Notes: generated by a model not told the origin, from the sequence alone. A DNA stretch of 51,635 nucleotides from Clostridiaceae bacterium (GCA_024635995.1 JAGXHW010000009.1:1-51635), one strand, 5' to 3'; counted from the stretch's first letter, positions 8,869-17,690 are shown. A program made the numbers and translations.

Positions 8869-9579
8869 TTATATGCCTAAGTACGCCTTGCGCACACGTT
8901 CGTCTGTAAGAAGCTCTTTTCCCGTTCCTTCGATCGTAATATTTCCTCTTTCCAGCACATAACCCCTATCTGCAACCTGTAAGGCCATTGCGGCGTTCTG
9001 CTCAATCAGAAGCACGGTTTTGCCGGAATCCTTAATACGAAGAATCAATCTAAATATTTCTTCGATGATGATAGGTGCCAGTCCGAGTGATGGTTCATCA
9101 AGCATTATGATGTCAGGCTCCATCATGAGTCCTCTTGCGATGGCCAGCATTTGCTGTTCGCCGCCCGAAAGCGTGCCGCCAGCCTGGCGGATACGTTCCT
9201 TTAACCTGGGAAATAAGGTGCACACTTCGGCAATCTTGTTTTCCAGGTCTGCTGCCGACTTTTTTTTGCTGCCAAATGTTCCGGCAATAAGGTTTTCTTT
9301 AACTGTCAGAAGAGGAAATATTTTTCTGCCTTCCGGTACATGGCTGATGCCCATCTGTACTATTTTATGAGCTGGCAGCTCTGTAATGTCCATGCCTTTG
9401 AAAAAAACATGCCCGCCATCTTTCGCGACAAGGTTGGAGATGGCCATCAGGGTGGTTGTTTTACCTGCACCGTTTCCTCCGATCAGGGTGATGATCTCAC
9501 CTTCCTGGACATTTAAATCGATCCCATTCAGTGCATTGATATATCCATATTTAACTGAGAGGTCATGTACTTCCAGCAT
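8869..9579 (-). CDS. livF: Liv-type ABC transporter ATPase (LivF-like)
   Basis: A 236-residue ATPase with Walker A GGNGAGKTT, Q-loop, signature LSGGEQQ and Walker B IIMLDEPSLGLAP. The short form and the ending (ERGNITIEGTGKELL...VRKAYLG) are typical of LivF. The start codon overlaps the livG stop (TAATG). Together with the four genes upstream it makes a complete hydrophobic/branched-chain amino-acid-type importer. Such importers also take up amides, nucleosides and other polar compounds, so the family name does not define the ligand. Confidence 0.92.
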   Translation of the reverse strand: MLEVHDLSVKYGYINALNGIDLNVQEGEIITLIGGNGAGKTTTLMAISNLVAKDGGHVFFKGMDITELPAHKIVQMGISHVPEGRKIFPLLTVKENLIAGTFGSKKKSAADLENKIAEVCTLFPRLKERIRQAGGTLSGGEQQMLAIARGLMMEPDIIMLDEPSLGLAPIIIEEIFRLILRIKDSGKTVLLIEQNAAMALQVADRGYVLERGNITIEGTGKELLTDERVRKAYLGI

Positions 9580-10367
9580 TAATGTCCACCTCCAAGATCC
9601 AGACCTTTTCCAAAATAGGCCACAATCACCTCTTCATCTTGTTTTACCTGTTCAGGCGTGCCCTCTGCTATCTTTTGCCCGAAGTTTAGAACAAGTACTT
9701 TGTTCGCCATTGACATAATGAATTTCATGTCATGTTCGATCACAACGATCGTATATCCTTCTTTATTGATGTTTTGTATAAAAGTCATGAGTGCATGGGT
9801 TTCCATTGGATTCATGCCTGCCGCAGGTTCATCCAATAGAATAATTTGTGGATCAAGTGCCAGTGCCCTTGCAATTTCAACCCTGCGCTGCAGACCATAT
9901 GCCATATTGCCAGCCAGTGTATCCCTGTATTCAGACAGGCCGACCTTTTCCAGGATCGCAATGCCTTCCCGAACGATCACTTCCTCATCCACGCGGTACT
10001 TTTTGTTCCTGATAATCGCATCAAACATCGTTGTTTTTGTCCGGTTATGAAATCCGATTTTGATATTTTCCAGTACGCTCATATTTTTAAACAATTTGAT
10101 GTTCTGAAAGGTTCTGGCCATACCTTTTTTTGCAATATGTTCCGGTCTCTGGTTGATGATGGATTCTCCATTAAACAGAATGTCTCCTGAAGTTGGTTGG
10201 TAAATGCCTGAGCAGATATTAAAAAAGGTGGTTTTGCCTGCGCCATTTGGACCGATGATGCCAAATATGTCTCCTTTTTCAACCTGCATATCCACTTTTT
10301 CAACGGCTTTGAGTCCGCCAAAATATTTGCAGATCTCTTTGGCTTCCAGTATCACTTCGCCCATCAT
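9579..10367 (-). CDS. livG: Liv-type ABC transporter ATPase (LivG-like)
   Basis: A 262-residue ATPase: Walker A GPNGAGKTTFF, LivG insert with AKKGMARTFQNIKLF, signature AYGLQRRVEIARAL (degenerate LSGGQ), Walker B IILLDEPAAGMNP, H-loop VIEHDMKFIM. The gene overlaps livM by four bases at its start and livF by one at its end, so the subunits are translationally coupled. Confidence 0.92.
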   Translation of the reverse strand: MMGEVILEAKEICKYFGGLKAVEKVDMQVEKGDIFGIIGPNGAGKTTFFNICSGIYQPTSGDILFNGESIINQRPEHIAKKGMARTFQNIKLFKNMSVLENIKIGFHNRTKTTMFDAIIRNKKYRVDEEVIVREGIAILEKVGLSEYRDTLAGNMAYGLQRRVEIARALALDPQIILLDEPAAGMNPMETHALMTFIQNINKEGYTIVVIEHDMKFIMSMANKVLVLNFGQKIAEGTPEQVKQDEEVIVAYFGKGLDLGGGH

Positions 10368-11461
10368 TCTTCACCTGCCTCTTTCGCGGATGCCATTCTG
10401 ACCGGCTTCCTTTGACTTTTTTTAATTGCGAAAACACTGTCATAGGCACCGACCAGACCCTGCGGCCGCCACCACATCATGACAATAATAAGGGTTGCGT
10501 ATACCACCATTCGATAACGTGCCGCAAACCTGAATACTTCTGTGATCAGATTCACGATGATGGATCCAACCAATGGACCCACCAGCGTCCCTTGACCGCC
10601 GATAATGACCATGGAAAGAATATTGAATCCTTCATCCAGTGTGAACATATCCGAAGCGATAAACCGGTAATAGGGTGCAAATGCCGCCCCCGCGACACCT
10701 GCCCAGAATGCACCATACATGAAATTGATAGATTTGTAAAACCTTGTTTCGACACCAAGCGATCTTGCAGCTGCTTCATCTTCACGGATCGAAATCCAGG
10801 CTCTGCCTACCCGCGATTTTAGAACCCTTCCAGTCACAGCAAGAAATAAAATGGCAATGAACAGGAAGATATAATAGTAATTGGATGAATTGGAAATCGT
10901 CATGCCAAAAAAGGTTGGCGACGGAATGCTTTTGATGCCCATCGCTCCACCTGTTACACTGCTCCAGTTCAACGCGATAACACGAAGAATTTCTGAGAAA
11001 CCCAGGGTAACGATCGCAAGGTAGATGCCCCTTAACCTCAGGGTCGGCAGTGAGATCAAAAATCCGACAATTGCCGCAAATGCACCCGAAACTGCTAAGA
11101 GCGGCCAGAAACTAATCCCAAACTGTGTCGCAAAAATCGCTTCAGTATAGGCACCGATGAGAAAAAATCCGGCATGACCAATATTGAACTGACCGCTGTA
11201 CCCATTGATAACATTCAGAGAACCGGCAAGTACTGAATACATAAGCATTCGGCAGGCAATTCCCATAATGTAATTGCTTCTAGCAAGATAAGGAAAAACA
11301 AGCAATAACAAGATGATAATCAGATTGATCTGCAGTTTTCTTTTTTCATAAATCGCTTTGATTTTGTCGAAAATTCCTTTTCCAAAATCCCTGACTCCAG
11401 ACATTTGTCTTCTCCAAAAGCTGGTTTTAGGGATATCATTTCGCATTTCATCTGTTCTCAT
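10364..11461 (-). CDS. livM: Liv-type ABC transporter permease (LivM-like)
   Basis: A 365-residue protein with a hydrophilic N terminus of about 45 residues and about nine membrane helices. LivM landmarks include GYSGQFNIGHAGFFLIGAY, LRLRGIYLAIVTLGFSEI, the cytoplasmic coupling region GRAWISIREDEAAARSLGV and GGQGTLVGPLVGS. It starts two bases after the livH stop. The two permeases form the transmembrane heterodimer of the importer. Confidence 0.92.
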   Translation of the reverse strand: MRTDEMRNDIPKTSFWRRQMSGVRDFGKGIFDKIKAIYEKRKLQINLIIILLLLVFPYLARSNYIMGIACRMLMYSVLAGSLNVINGYSGQFNIGHAGFFLIGAYTEAIFATQFGISFWPLLAVSGAFAAIVGFLISLPTLRLRGIYLAIVTLGFSEILRVIALNWSSVTGGAMGIKSIPSPTFFGMTISNSSNYYYIFLFIAILFLAVTGRVLKSRVGRAWISIREDEAAARSLGVETRFYKSINFMYGAFWAGVAGAAFAPYYRFIASDMFTLDEGFNILSMVIIGGQGTLVGPLVGSIIVNLITEVFRFAARYRMVVYATLIIVMMWWRPQGLVGAYDSVFAIKKSQRKPVRMASAKEAGEE

Positions 11462-11463
11462 CG

Positions 11464-12333
11464 TCAGCCACCTACCTTTTTCGAGAATCCTTCCGGCTTG
11501 ATAATTAACACCAGAACCAGGAAGATAAAAGCAAAGACATCGCGGTAGCTGTTGGACAGAACCGAAGTACCAAGGTTTTCAATAAGCCCGATTAACAGAC
11601 CGCCCAAAGCAGAAGCCGACGCTTCGGTTAGTCCACCGAGCACAGCGGATGAGAATGCTTTCAGACCAAGCGATCCACCCATTGTGGGGAGGATGGATTG
11701 GTAGTAGATGGCGATCAACATGCCTGCCACGCCTCCCAAACTGCACCCGATGGAATTACCGATCATGGCCGTTCGTCTAACATTAATGCCCATTAACGCC
11801 GACGCTTGTTTATCCTGACTGACGGCTCTAAGGCGGATGCCCCATTGGGTTTTATTATTGACAATGTATAATCCCAGGGATAATGAAAGCACAACGAAAA
11901 TGATCAGTATTTGAATGGTATTGATCCTAACACCAAGAACATTGACAAAATTCAGTGCAATCGGCTGCGGCATCGCTTTCATATTCGGACCGAACACAAT
12001 TTGCGCCAGGTTTTTAAGCAACATACTCATTCCGATCGTACAGATGAGTGAGATGTGTCTGGGTGAATCGAAAAACCGTTCATAACAGATTTTATATACA
12101 AATATTCCGATAAACCACGATGCAAAAAATGCCGCAATAATTCCCAAAAATATGTTTTCACCGACAAAAGTAAATGCATAATAAGAGGCGTAAGCGCCAA
12201 GCATAATGACTTCTCCATGGGTGAAAGTCACAAGGCCTACAACGCCGACGACAACTGAGTATCCAATTGCCATCAACGCATAAATTGAACCCTGGGCTAA
12301 TCCATTGACAATTTGAGCTATAAAATACTCCAT
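11464..12333 (-). CDS. livH: Liv-type ABC transporter permease (LivH-like)
   Basis: A 289-residue protein with about eight membrane helices. LivH landmarks: NGLAQGSIYALMAIGYS near the start, TFTHGEVIMLGAYASY, the coupling helix RLRAVSQDKQASALMGIN and GGLTEASASALGG. It is separated from livK by an 88-base gap that holds a strong hairpin, and is closely followed by livM. Confidence 0.92.
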   Translation of the reverse strand: MEYFIAQIVNGLAQGSIYALMAIGYSVVVGVVGLVTFTHGEVIMLGAYASYYAFTFVGENIFLGIIAAFFASWFIGIFVYKICYERFFDSPRHISLICTIGMSMLLKNLAQIVFGPNMKAMPQPIALNFVNVLGVRINTIQILIIFVVLSLSLGLYIVNNKTQWGIRLRAVSQDKQASALMGINVRRTAMIGNSIGCSLGGVAGMLIAIYYQSILPTMGGSLGLKAFSSAVLGGLTEASASALGGLLIGLIENLGTSVLSNSYRDVFAFIFLVLVLIIKPEGFSKKVGG

Positions 12334-12365
12334 CTATTCACCCCTTATCACAGGTTACTAAAAAT

Positions 12366-12393
12366 GCTTTGCAGCCACTATCGGCTGCAAAGC
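12366..12393 (-). terminator. attenuator-type hairpin between livK and livH
   Basis: Perfect 11-base-pair stem GCTTTGCAGCC / GGCTGCAAAGC with a 6-base loop, followed on the minus strand by ATTTTTAG. A partial terminator or RNA-stabilising stem after a binding-protein gene would give more binding protein than permease. That use is common in ABC operons; here it is inference. Confidence 0.75.
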
Positions 12394-12421
12394 GATTTAT
12401 TAACGGTACAACCTGTCTCTT

Positions 12422-13612
12422 CTATTGATCTATATAGTCAAAATCAGTTTCCTGTACAAACCGTCCGTCTTCGATTCTCATAATCAGGTAAAGTCTTGTA
12501 ATATCGCCTGCTTCATTAAATGTGATCGGTCCGGTTAAGCCAACAAAGCCTTCCAGATCCTGCAGTTCCTGACGGATAGCGTCGCGGGTCACTTCACCAT
12601 CGATGTTCTCAATGGCAGCTTTCAACAGATAAACCGTATCATATGCCACTGCAGGATGTACGGTTGGTTCGAAATTAGCTCTGCTTCTGAATTCTTCTGC
12701 CCATGCCCATGCCTCTTCATTTTCTTCGGTAATGTGGAACGGAGTCGATAACAGAAGTCCTTCCACATTTTCCCCTGCAAGTTCAATAATCTGCATGGAA
12801 GTTCCTGGTCCAAGTGCAGTAATATCAACGTCCCAGTCCATCTGGGCGATTTGGTTCGCAACTAACGCCACATCGTTTGCATGCATAATCAATGCCAGTG
12901 TGTCAGGATTTGTGGAACGCACTTTGGTTAAAAGTGAATTAAAGTCTCTTTCGCCTTCAACATAATTCTCTTCAGCCACAATGTTCAGTCCATCTATTTC
13001 TGCCTGACGTGTTAAATTGGCATGGGCTGACTCGCCCCAGTCGTTATTGATATAAATAACGCCAACTGCTTCTGCCTGCTTGAATCTTTGCAGCAAATGT
13101 GTTGAGAAGAAAGGTGCCTCGCTGTCTTGTCTACCCATGATACTGAACATGTACTCATTCATACCTGCATAGTCAGGATGTGAAGCGGTGGGTGATAATT
13201 GCACAAGACCACCGTCACCCAGGATCGGTGCGTTTGCCATGGCGTTGGAGCTTGAAAAATCACCAATCACAGCAAGTATTTCATCATCTTCAACCACACG
13301 CCTCGAAATATCGGCACTCTCGGTAGGTTCACCCTGTGAATCAAAGACCTCGAGCTCGATCATCACACCATCTATACCGCCGGCATCATTGATTTCGTCG
13401 GCTGCCATCTGGGTAGCTACTTCAAAACCTTTACCATATTCTGCATAGTTGCCTGTGATGGGTGCAAGCACCGCAAATTTATAGGTTTCTGCATCGCCGG
13501 TTGCCCCATTATCTGCTGGATCCGCAGGCTCCTCAGGTGCCGGACTTCCGCAGCCTGCTAACAATACCAAGACTAACAGAATCGCTGTTAACACTGTAAA
13601 AGTTTTTTTCAT
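12422..13612 (-). CDS. livK: Liv-type substrate-binding lipoprotein (LivK-like)
   Basis: A 396-residue type I periplasmic-binding protein. The signal peptide ends in the lipobox LVLLAGC (Cys21), followed by a Pro/Glu/Asp-rich linker. The mature part starts with YKFAVLAPITGNYAEYGKG and has GDFSSSNAMA and ASHPDYAGMNEYMFS, the usual ligand loop regions. It is anchored to the outer face of the membrane. Ligand specificity cannot be read from sequence; the neighbouring kinases and thiol-related enzymes argue against simple leucine transport. Confidence 0.92.
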   Translation of the reverse strand: MKKTFTVLTAILLVLVLLAGCGSPAPEEPADPADNGATGDAETYKFAVLAPITGNYAEYGKGFEVATQMAADEINDAGGIDGVMIELEVFDSQGEPTESADISRRVVEDDEILAVIGDFSSSNAMANAPILGDGGLVQLSPTASHPDYAGMNEYMFSIMGRQDSEAPFFSTHLLQRFKQAEAVGVIYINNDWGESAHANLTRQAEIDGLNIVAEENYVEGERDFNSLLTKVRSTNPDTLALIMHANDVALVANQIAQMDWDVDITALGPGTSMQIIELAGENVEGLLLSTPFHITEENEEAWAWAEEFRSRANFEPTVHPAVAYDTVYLLKAAIENIDGEVTRDAIRQELQDLEGFVGLTGPITFNEAGDITRLYLIMRIEDGRFVQETDFDYIDQ

Positions 13613-13689
13613 TTTGCTGCCTCCTCAATTTTTCAATGTCTGAAAATATACACTACCTGCCATTAAATGGATCGAACACCCCCTTTACA

Positions 13690-14190
13690 TCATTTTTTGT
13701 AAAATTTGACTTTGCACGTCTCGCAACTTTTTGCAATGGTATCTGTCAGTTCGAATTCATACCCCATTGCTTCAGCGATGCCTCTGTCTCCATCCATGGC
13801 GATGTCGCACAGCAATGCAATTTTTTCATCATCAATTCCAAGTTTCATCCAAGCGTCCACTAACGCACAGTAATTGAAATCAATGTCCACATGTTTCTCA
13901 TCGTATGAGTTGATGTCCATTTCAAATATGTTGACGCCATCTTCTGTTAAAAACACTTCTTTAAATGAGCTGACATCTTCTGGTTTCGCGCTTTTGGCTT
14001 TGTACATCTCTCCATGCATCAGACCAGTTTTTTTGACTGCCGCACGAGTGATTTTTTCTGCATCCACACCAGCTGCTTCCATTTCGAGGAACATTAACCC
14101 CATCCAGGTAGCCCTGTGCTGAATGGCTGCACGAACTGCATTAATTTTTTCATTTTCCACATAGTCTGCCTTATTCTTTATTGTACTCAA
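13690..14190 (-). CDS. ATC-hydrolase-like protein (L-2-amino-thiazoline-4-carboxylate hydrolase family)
   Basis: A 166-residue protein recognised by the family's C-terminal pattern: FNYCALVDAWMKLG, LLCDIAMDGDRGIAE, FELTDTIAKS..TCKVKFYKK. I start at TTG 14190 because AGGAGG (14199-14204) precedes it by 9 bases and lies inside the longer ATG frame. Characterised members open the thiazoline ring of 2-amino-thiazoline-4-carboxylate on the way to cysteine. Many relatives are uncharacterised. Cys and acidic residues in the NYC and CDIAMDGD motifs are candidate active-site groups. It sits between the UroD-like gene and livK in the operon. Confidence 0.75.
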   Translation of the reverse strand: MSTIKNKADYVENEKINAVRAAIQHRATWMGLMFLEMEAAGVDAEKITRAAVKKTGLMHGEMYKAKSAKPEDVSSFKEVFLTEDGVNIFEMDINSYDEKHVDIDFNYCALVDAWMKLGIDDEKIALLCDIAMDGDRGIAEAMGYEFELTDTIAKSCETCKVKFYKK

Positions 14191-14235
14191 TTTGACTTTC
14201 CTCCTTTTATTTGTTGACCCTGTTATCAATGAGAT

Positions 14236-15198
14236 TTATACCTTAGCATATTTTCCAGTGGCTTCCACAGCTGTGCGAATTCGTCGGTACTCGATACTGG
14301 TTGGAAGTGTACAGTCTGCGCCAAGAATCATTTTTTCTGTTCCCATTTTATCAAGCAGCGAGAACACTGCATTTTCAATGTCAGTTTCTGATCCTTCTAC
14401 AAGTACACCAGCGTGGTCATCAAGGCCTCCCAGGACAGCAGCGCCCGGAAAAAGATCCATTTTCTCCCTGAATCCAGGGTTATTATTATGCACAGCCCAG
14501 TTGACCACTGTGGGATTGTAGTCCCTGAATCGGTTTAGATTAACATGATCTCTGCATATATGCAAAACATTGAATGCCGGTGCATCTTTAATAGTGTCCA
14601 AAATCATCAGCTCATTCGGCTTAATATAGTGTCTGTGTTCCTCATCAGTGAACAGTGTCATTTCACCGCCAAGTGCCGCATAATAAATGCCTTCGGCCCC
14701 AGCTTCCAGTGATGCGCGTGCGTATAAGGCCAGCCCTTCAGCAATGATTTCAAGCGCCCGAGCGAATACTTCCGGATTCTCCCTTAAGTGTGTTGACAGA
14801 ATTGAGGCATTCTCATCATAATCCTTATCACCACCACGCGAATGAAAGGTTGATGCCACCAACCCATGAATGGTTGTCAGGATCACCGCCTCACCTTTCA
14901 GTTCGTCCGTGACACGTTTGATAATGTCCAATTGGTCCTGTACCAGTTTGTCCTTCACATTGATCGGCCTAACACGTTTCCAGTCCTCTGCTGTTTTTAT
15001 TGGTGAATAATCAGGTAGCAGGTTTTCATTCATAATTTTAAGAATATCCGTCTGGGTTTCTTTAAAGAAATCGATATGGGCTTTAACCGCTTCCTGCCCG
15101 TGCTGTTTTTCTTTCTCAAAATGAAGCCAAAATCCTGCCGGGACCCGGTCTATCTTTTCACCTTTCACTGCCGATAATACACGTTCTCTTTTATTCAT
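14236..15198 (-). CDS. UroD-superfamily methyltransferase-like protein with HxC...C motif
   Basis: A 320-residue TIM barrel of the uroporphyrinogen decarboxylase superfamily. The start MNKRERVLSAVKGEKIDRVPAGFW is typical of the corrinoid/thiol methyltransferase branch rather than HemE. His213, Cys215 (LHICRD) and Cys296 (LGADC) reproduce the zinc-binding HxC-Xn-C of MtaA/MtbA/CmuA enzymes, which activate a thiol as methyl acceptor. No corrinoid protein gene is in this operon, so the acceptor or donor is open. It abuts the kinase gene (one-base gap). HemE function is unlikely given the operon and motif. Confidence 0.8.
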   Translation of the reverse strand: MNKRERVLSAVKGEKIDRVPAGFWLHFEKEKQHGQEAVKAHIDFFKETQTDILKIMNENLLPDYSPIKTAEDWKRVRPINVKDKLVQDQLDIIKRVTDELKGEAVILTTIHGLVASTFHSRGGDKDYDENASILSTHLRENPEVFARALEIIAEGLALYARASLEAGAEGIYYAALGGEMTLFTDEEHRHYIKPNELMILDTIKDAPAFNVLHICRDHVNLNRFRDYNPTVVNWAVHNNNPGFREKMDLFPGAAVLGGLDDHAGVLVEGSETDIENAVFSLLDKMGTEKMILGADCTLPTSIEYRRIRTAVEATGKYAKV

Positions 15199-16131
15199 TC
15201 ATTCACCAACTTTCATAAACGCTTCAATTTCAGTACGATAAGGCATGGCCGGAGCTGTTCCATTTTTGGTAACAGACAGGGCTCCTGCAACGTTTCCGAA
15301 ACGTATGGCTGCTTCCATGTCCTTTCCTTCGGTTATTGCGGTGGCAAACCCGCCGTTGAACGCATCTCCTGCACCAGTTGTGTCAATGACTTTCTGTACC
15401 GCGTACCCCGGTATTTCCTGATGGTACTGTGCATTCTGGTAGTAAACCCCTTTTTCACCCAGGGTGATCAGGATATGTTTAACCCCTCTGGCCAATAGGA
15501 TGTCTGCTGCTTTCCCGGCGCTTTCCCGGTTAGTGACAGGGATTCCTGTCAGGGCTTCCGCCTCCGTTTCGTTGGGTGTAATGACATCGATTAAAGAAAA
15601 AATGTCATTGCTTACCTGTTGAACAGGAGCTGGGTTAACAATTGTCAGAAGGCCTTGTGCCTTGGCAAGCTGCAACGCATGCCATACGGCATCCATGTTG
15701 ATCTCAAACTGCGTCAAGAGTGCCTTTGCCTCCGCCATAGCAGGTTTGATCCGGTCAACTTCCGTCAGTTTGATGGCATTACAGGCACCGGGTGAAACAA
15801 CTATGGCGTTTTCTCCTGTCAATTGTTCCACCATGATCAGTGCACTGCCCGTTTCAAGGGTTTCATCCTGGAACACACAGGATGTATCAATGCCTTCTTT
15901 TTCATAAGCTTCCAAGGCAACCTCCGCAAACCGATCGCGACCAAGCTTTGTCAGAAAGATGACATCTGCACCAGCCCGTTTAGCAGCTATGCACTGGTTC
16001 GAGCCCTTGCCTCCAGGGCCCATGGAGAAAGGTCCTCCGAAGATGGTCTCTCCCCTTCTTGGCAATTTAGGTGTCATCGCAGCTAAATCGACAACAAAAC
16101 TACCAATAACAACCAGTTTGTTTTTCTTCAT
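15199..16131 (-). CDS. PfkB/ribokinase-family sugar kinase
   Basis: A 310-residue kinase. N-terminal GSFVVDLAAMTPKLPRRGET and substrate motif GPGGKGSNQCIAAKRAGA match ribokinase; the anion hole and catalytic base are in DTTGAGDAFNGG (residues 250-260, Asp256). Length and motifs are those of RbsK, but other members act on deoxyribose, nucleosides or sugar acids. It is encoded just after the regulator and before the UroD-like gene. Together with DhaKL this gives the operon two different carbohydrate kinases. Confidence 0.88.
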   Translation of the reverse strand: MKKNKLVVIGSFVVDLAAMTPKLPRRGETIFGGPFSMGPGGKGSNQCIAAKRAGADVIFLTKLGRDRFAEVALEAYEKEGIDTSCVFQDETLETGSALIMVEQLTGENAIVVSPGACNAIKLTEVDRIKPAMAEAKALLTQFEINMDAVWHALQLAKAQGLLTIVNPAPVQQVSNDIFSLIDVITPNETEAEALTGIPVTNRESAGKAADILLARGVKHILITLGEKGVYYQNAQYHQEIPGYAVQKVIDTTGAGDAFNGGFATAITEGKDMEAAIRFGNVAGALSVTKNGTAPAMPYRTEIEAFMKVGE

Positions 16132-16190
16132 ATCGTACCTCCCTAATTGTTAAAAATATTGTGTTAAAACATTAGATATGCTGCTTCTTT

Positions 16191-17183
16191 TTATGTGGAC
16201 TTTCTGATGATAAGCCTGGGTGAAATAGTAATTTCTTTGGCATCTCTAATATGATTTTTTTCGGTTCGTTCCAGAAAGAGAGTGGTAATTGCTCTGCCAA
16301 TTTCAGAAAGATTCTGTGCCATGACTGTGATGGATGGATCCGTCATGTTCGCCAGTTCCAGGTCATCAAACATAAGCACCGATATGTCATCTGGTATGCG
16401 CTTGTTTATCTCTTTTAGCGCCTGGATTGCGCCGACGCCCATGAAATTATTACCGACAAACACAGCGTCAATATCTGGATTTCGGTTAATCAGGTCTTTC
16501 ATACATTGATAACCACTTTTTTTTGAAAAATCTCCGAAAGCGACCATGTTGTCCTTTTGATCAACCTGATACATTGACAGGGTTTCACAATAGCCTTCAT
16601 ATCGTTCCCTGCCGGGTGTGAAATTCTGTGGCCCTGCAATCATCGCAATCCTGCGCCGCCCTTTGTTTACCAGGTGAGAAATTGCCTGTAATGAACCAGA
16701 TTTGTTGTCGGTACGGACAGAACACATTTTGTCACTGATGATCCTGTCCATTTGAATCACCGGCACTTCCAGATCCAGGTTTTCATACTCCTCTGCGAAA
16801 ATAGATGAGGTAGAGGTGATAAAGAGACCGTCCAGTCTTCTCTCCCTGATATTTTTGATGTAGCTTCTTTCAAGTTCCAAATCTTCCAATACACTATACA
16901 CCAACATAGAATACCCTTTTTCCTTCAGCATAACACCTGTTTCTTTGATGATTTCAGTGAAGAAAGGATTGCTGATATCCGGGATCACGAATCCGACTGT
17001 AAATGACTTAGCACCGCGTAGGCTTCGAGCAATCGCATTGGGCCTGTAGTTCAGTTGTTTTATGGCTTCATTAATACGGTTATGGTTTTTTTTTGAGATA
17101 CTCCCGTTATTAAGAGATCTTGAAACTGTAGAAGGAGAAACCTTCGCCATTTTGGCAACCTCAATGAGTGTCGGTTTTTTCAA
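16191..17183 (-). CDS. LacI-family transcriptional regulator of the catabolic operon
   Basis: A 330-residue regulator. An N-terminal helix-turn-helix (TLIEVAKMAKVSPSTVSRSLN) and hinge (YRPNAIARSLRG) are followed by a periplasmic-binding-protein-like ligand domain. I start at TTG 17183, which follows AGGAGG by 9 bases; the ATG at 17237 would put this site inside the gene. It is the first gene of the minus-strand run. Two LacI-type palindromes lie upstream (17281 and 17371), pointing to autoregulation of the whole run. The ligand-domain sequence does not identify the inducer. Confidence 0.9.
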   Translation of the reverse strand: MKKPTLIEVAKMAKVSPSTVSRSLNNGSISKKNHNRINEAIKQLNYRPNAIARSLRGAKSFTVGFVIPDISNPFFTEIIKETGVMLKEKGYSMLVYSVLEDLELERSYIKNIRERRLDGLFITSTSSIFAEEYENLDLEVPVIQMDRIISDKMCSVRTDNKSGSLQAISHLVNKGRRRIAMIAGPQNFTPGRERYEGYCETLSMYQVDQKDNMVAFGDFSKKSGYQCMKDLINRNPDIDAVFVGNNFMGVGAIQALKEINKRIPDDISVLMFDDLELANMTDPSITVMAQNLSEIGRAITTLFLERTEKNHIRDAKEITISPRLIIRKST

Positions 17184-17280
17184 TCGTTTCACCCTCCTAT
17201 TTCTATTCATAGAAGTAAAGTCAATCCACTGATTCATATAGCGTTAAGGTTAGGTAGACTGTTTGAAAAGAGTAACATAA

Positions 17281-17294
17281 TGGAAACGTTCTTT
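17281..17294. promoter_or_regulatory. LacI-type operator, degenerate
   Basis: TGGAAACGTTCTTT: the left half and centre match TGGAAACGTTTCCA, and the right half is degraded. It lies 98 bases upstream of the regulator start. Confidence 0.55.
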
Positions 17295-17370
17295 AAAGCG
17301 TATAGCACAGTGTAATCATTCTAATGCTTGTTTTTTTAATCATCTTGGCATAGTTTAATATGACTTTTTT

Positions 17371-17384
17371 TGGCAACGTTTCCA
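17371..17384. promoter_or_regulatory. LacI-type operator, near-perfect palindrome
   Basis: TGGCAACGTTTCCA differs from the perfect palindrome TGGAAACGTTTCCA by one base. With the site at 17281 it brackets about 90 bases that probably hold the operon promoter. Confidence 0.75.
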
Positions 17385-17519
17385 TAATAATACCAGTTCA
17401 TTTTAGAAAAGTCAATTAAATAAATATATAATTTTGAATATATAAAGAATTTCTTATGCGTTGGTTATGAGTTCGTGACATTGTAGACCAGTATCATATT
17501 CAGGAAAAATAATTTTAAA

Positions 17520-17690
17520 CTATTGCGTCTCATTGCCGCAAATAGTACAACCCGGCCTTTGGGTAAATTCGATGGTGGTGAACTCGATTTCTTCGCAGGT
17601 GGGCGCATTAGCCTTGTCTTCTGATTGAAGGAAAATGCATTCATAGCAAGGGCCATCAGTGGATATGGTATTCTTTTGTGGTAGAGCCAT
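17520..17690 (-). CDS. small CxxC/CxxC protein, probable zinc ribbon
   Basis: A 56-residue protein with an optimal AGGAGG nine bases before the ATG at 17690. It carries PCYEC (15-19), a single Cys at 32, and PGCTIC (47-51), so two CxxC pairs and one extra Cys over an acidic body. It has no signal peptide or membrane helix. No family is recognised. The paired CxxC motifs suggest zinc or iron binding. It stands alone between the LacI operon promoter and the msrAB terminator and may be transcribed from the msrAB side or from its own promoter. Confidence 0.7.
   Translation of the reverse strand: MALPQKNTISTDGPCYECIFLQSEDKANAPTCEEIEFTTIEFTQRPGCTICGNETQ

Noticed and set aside
17370-17384. TTGGCAACG resembling a -24 box
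   Set aside because: No GC at the required 10-base spacing; the sequence is better explained as the LacI operator palindrome.
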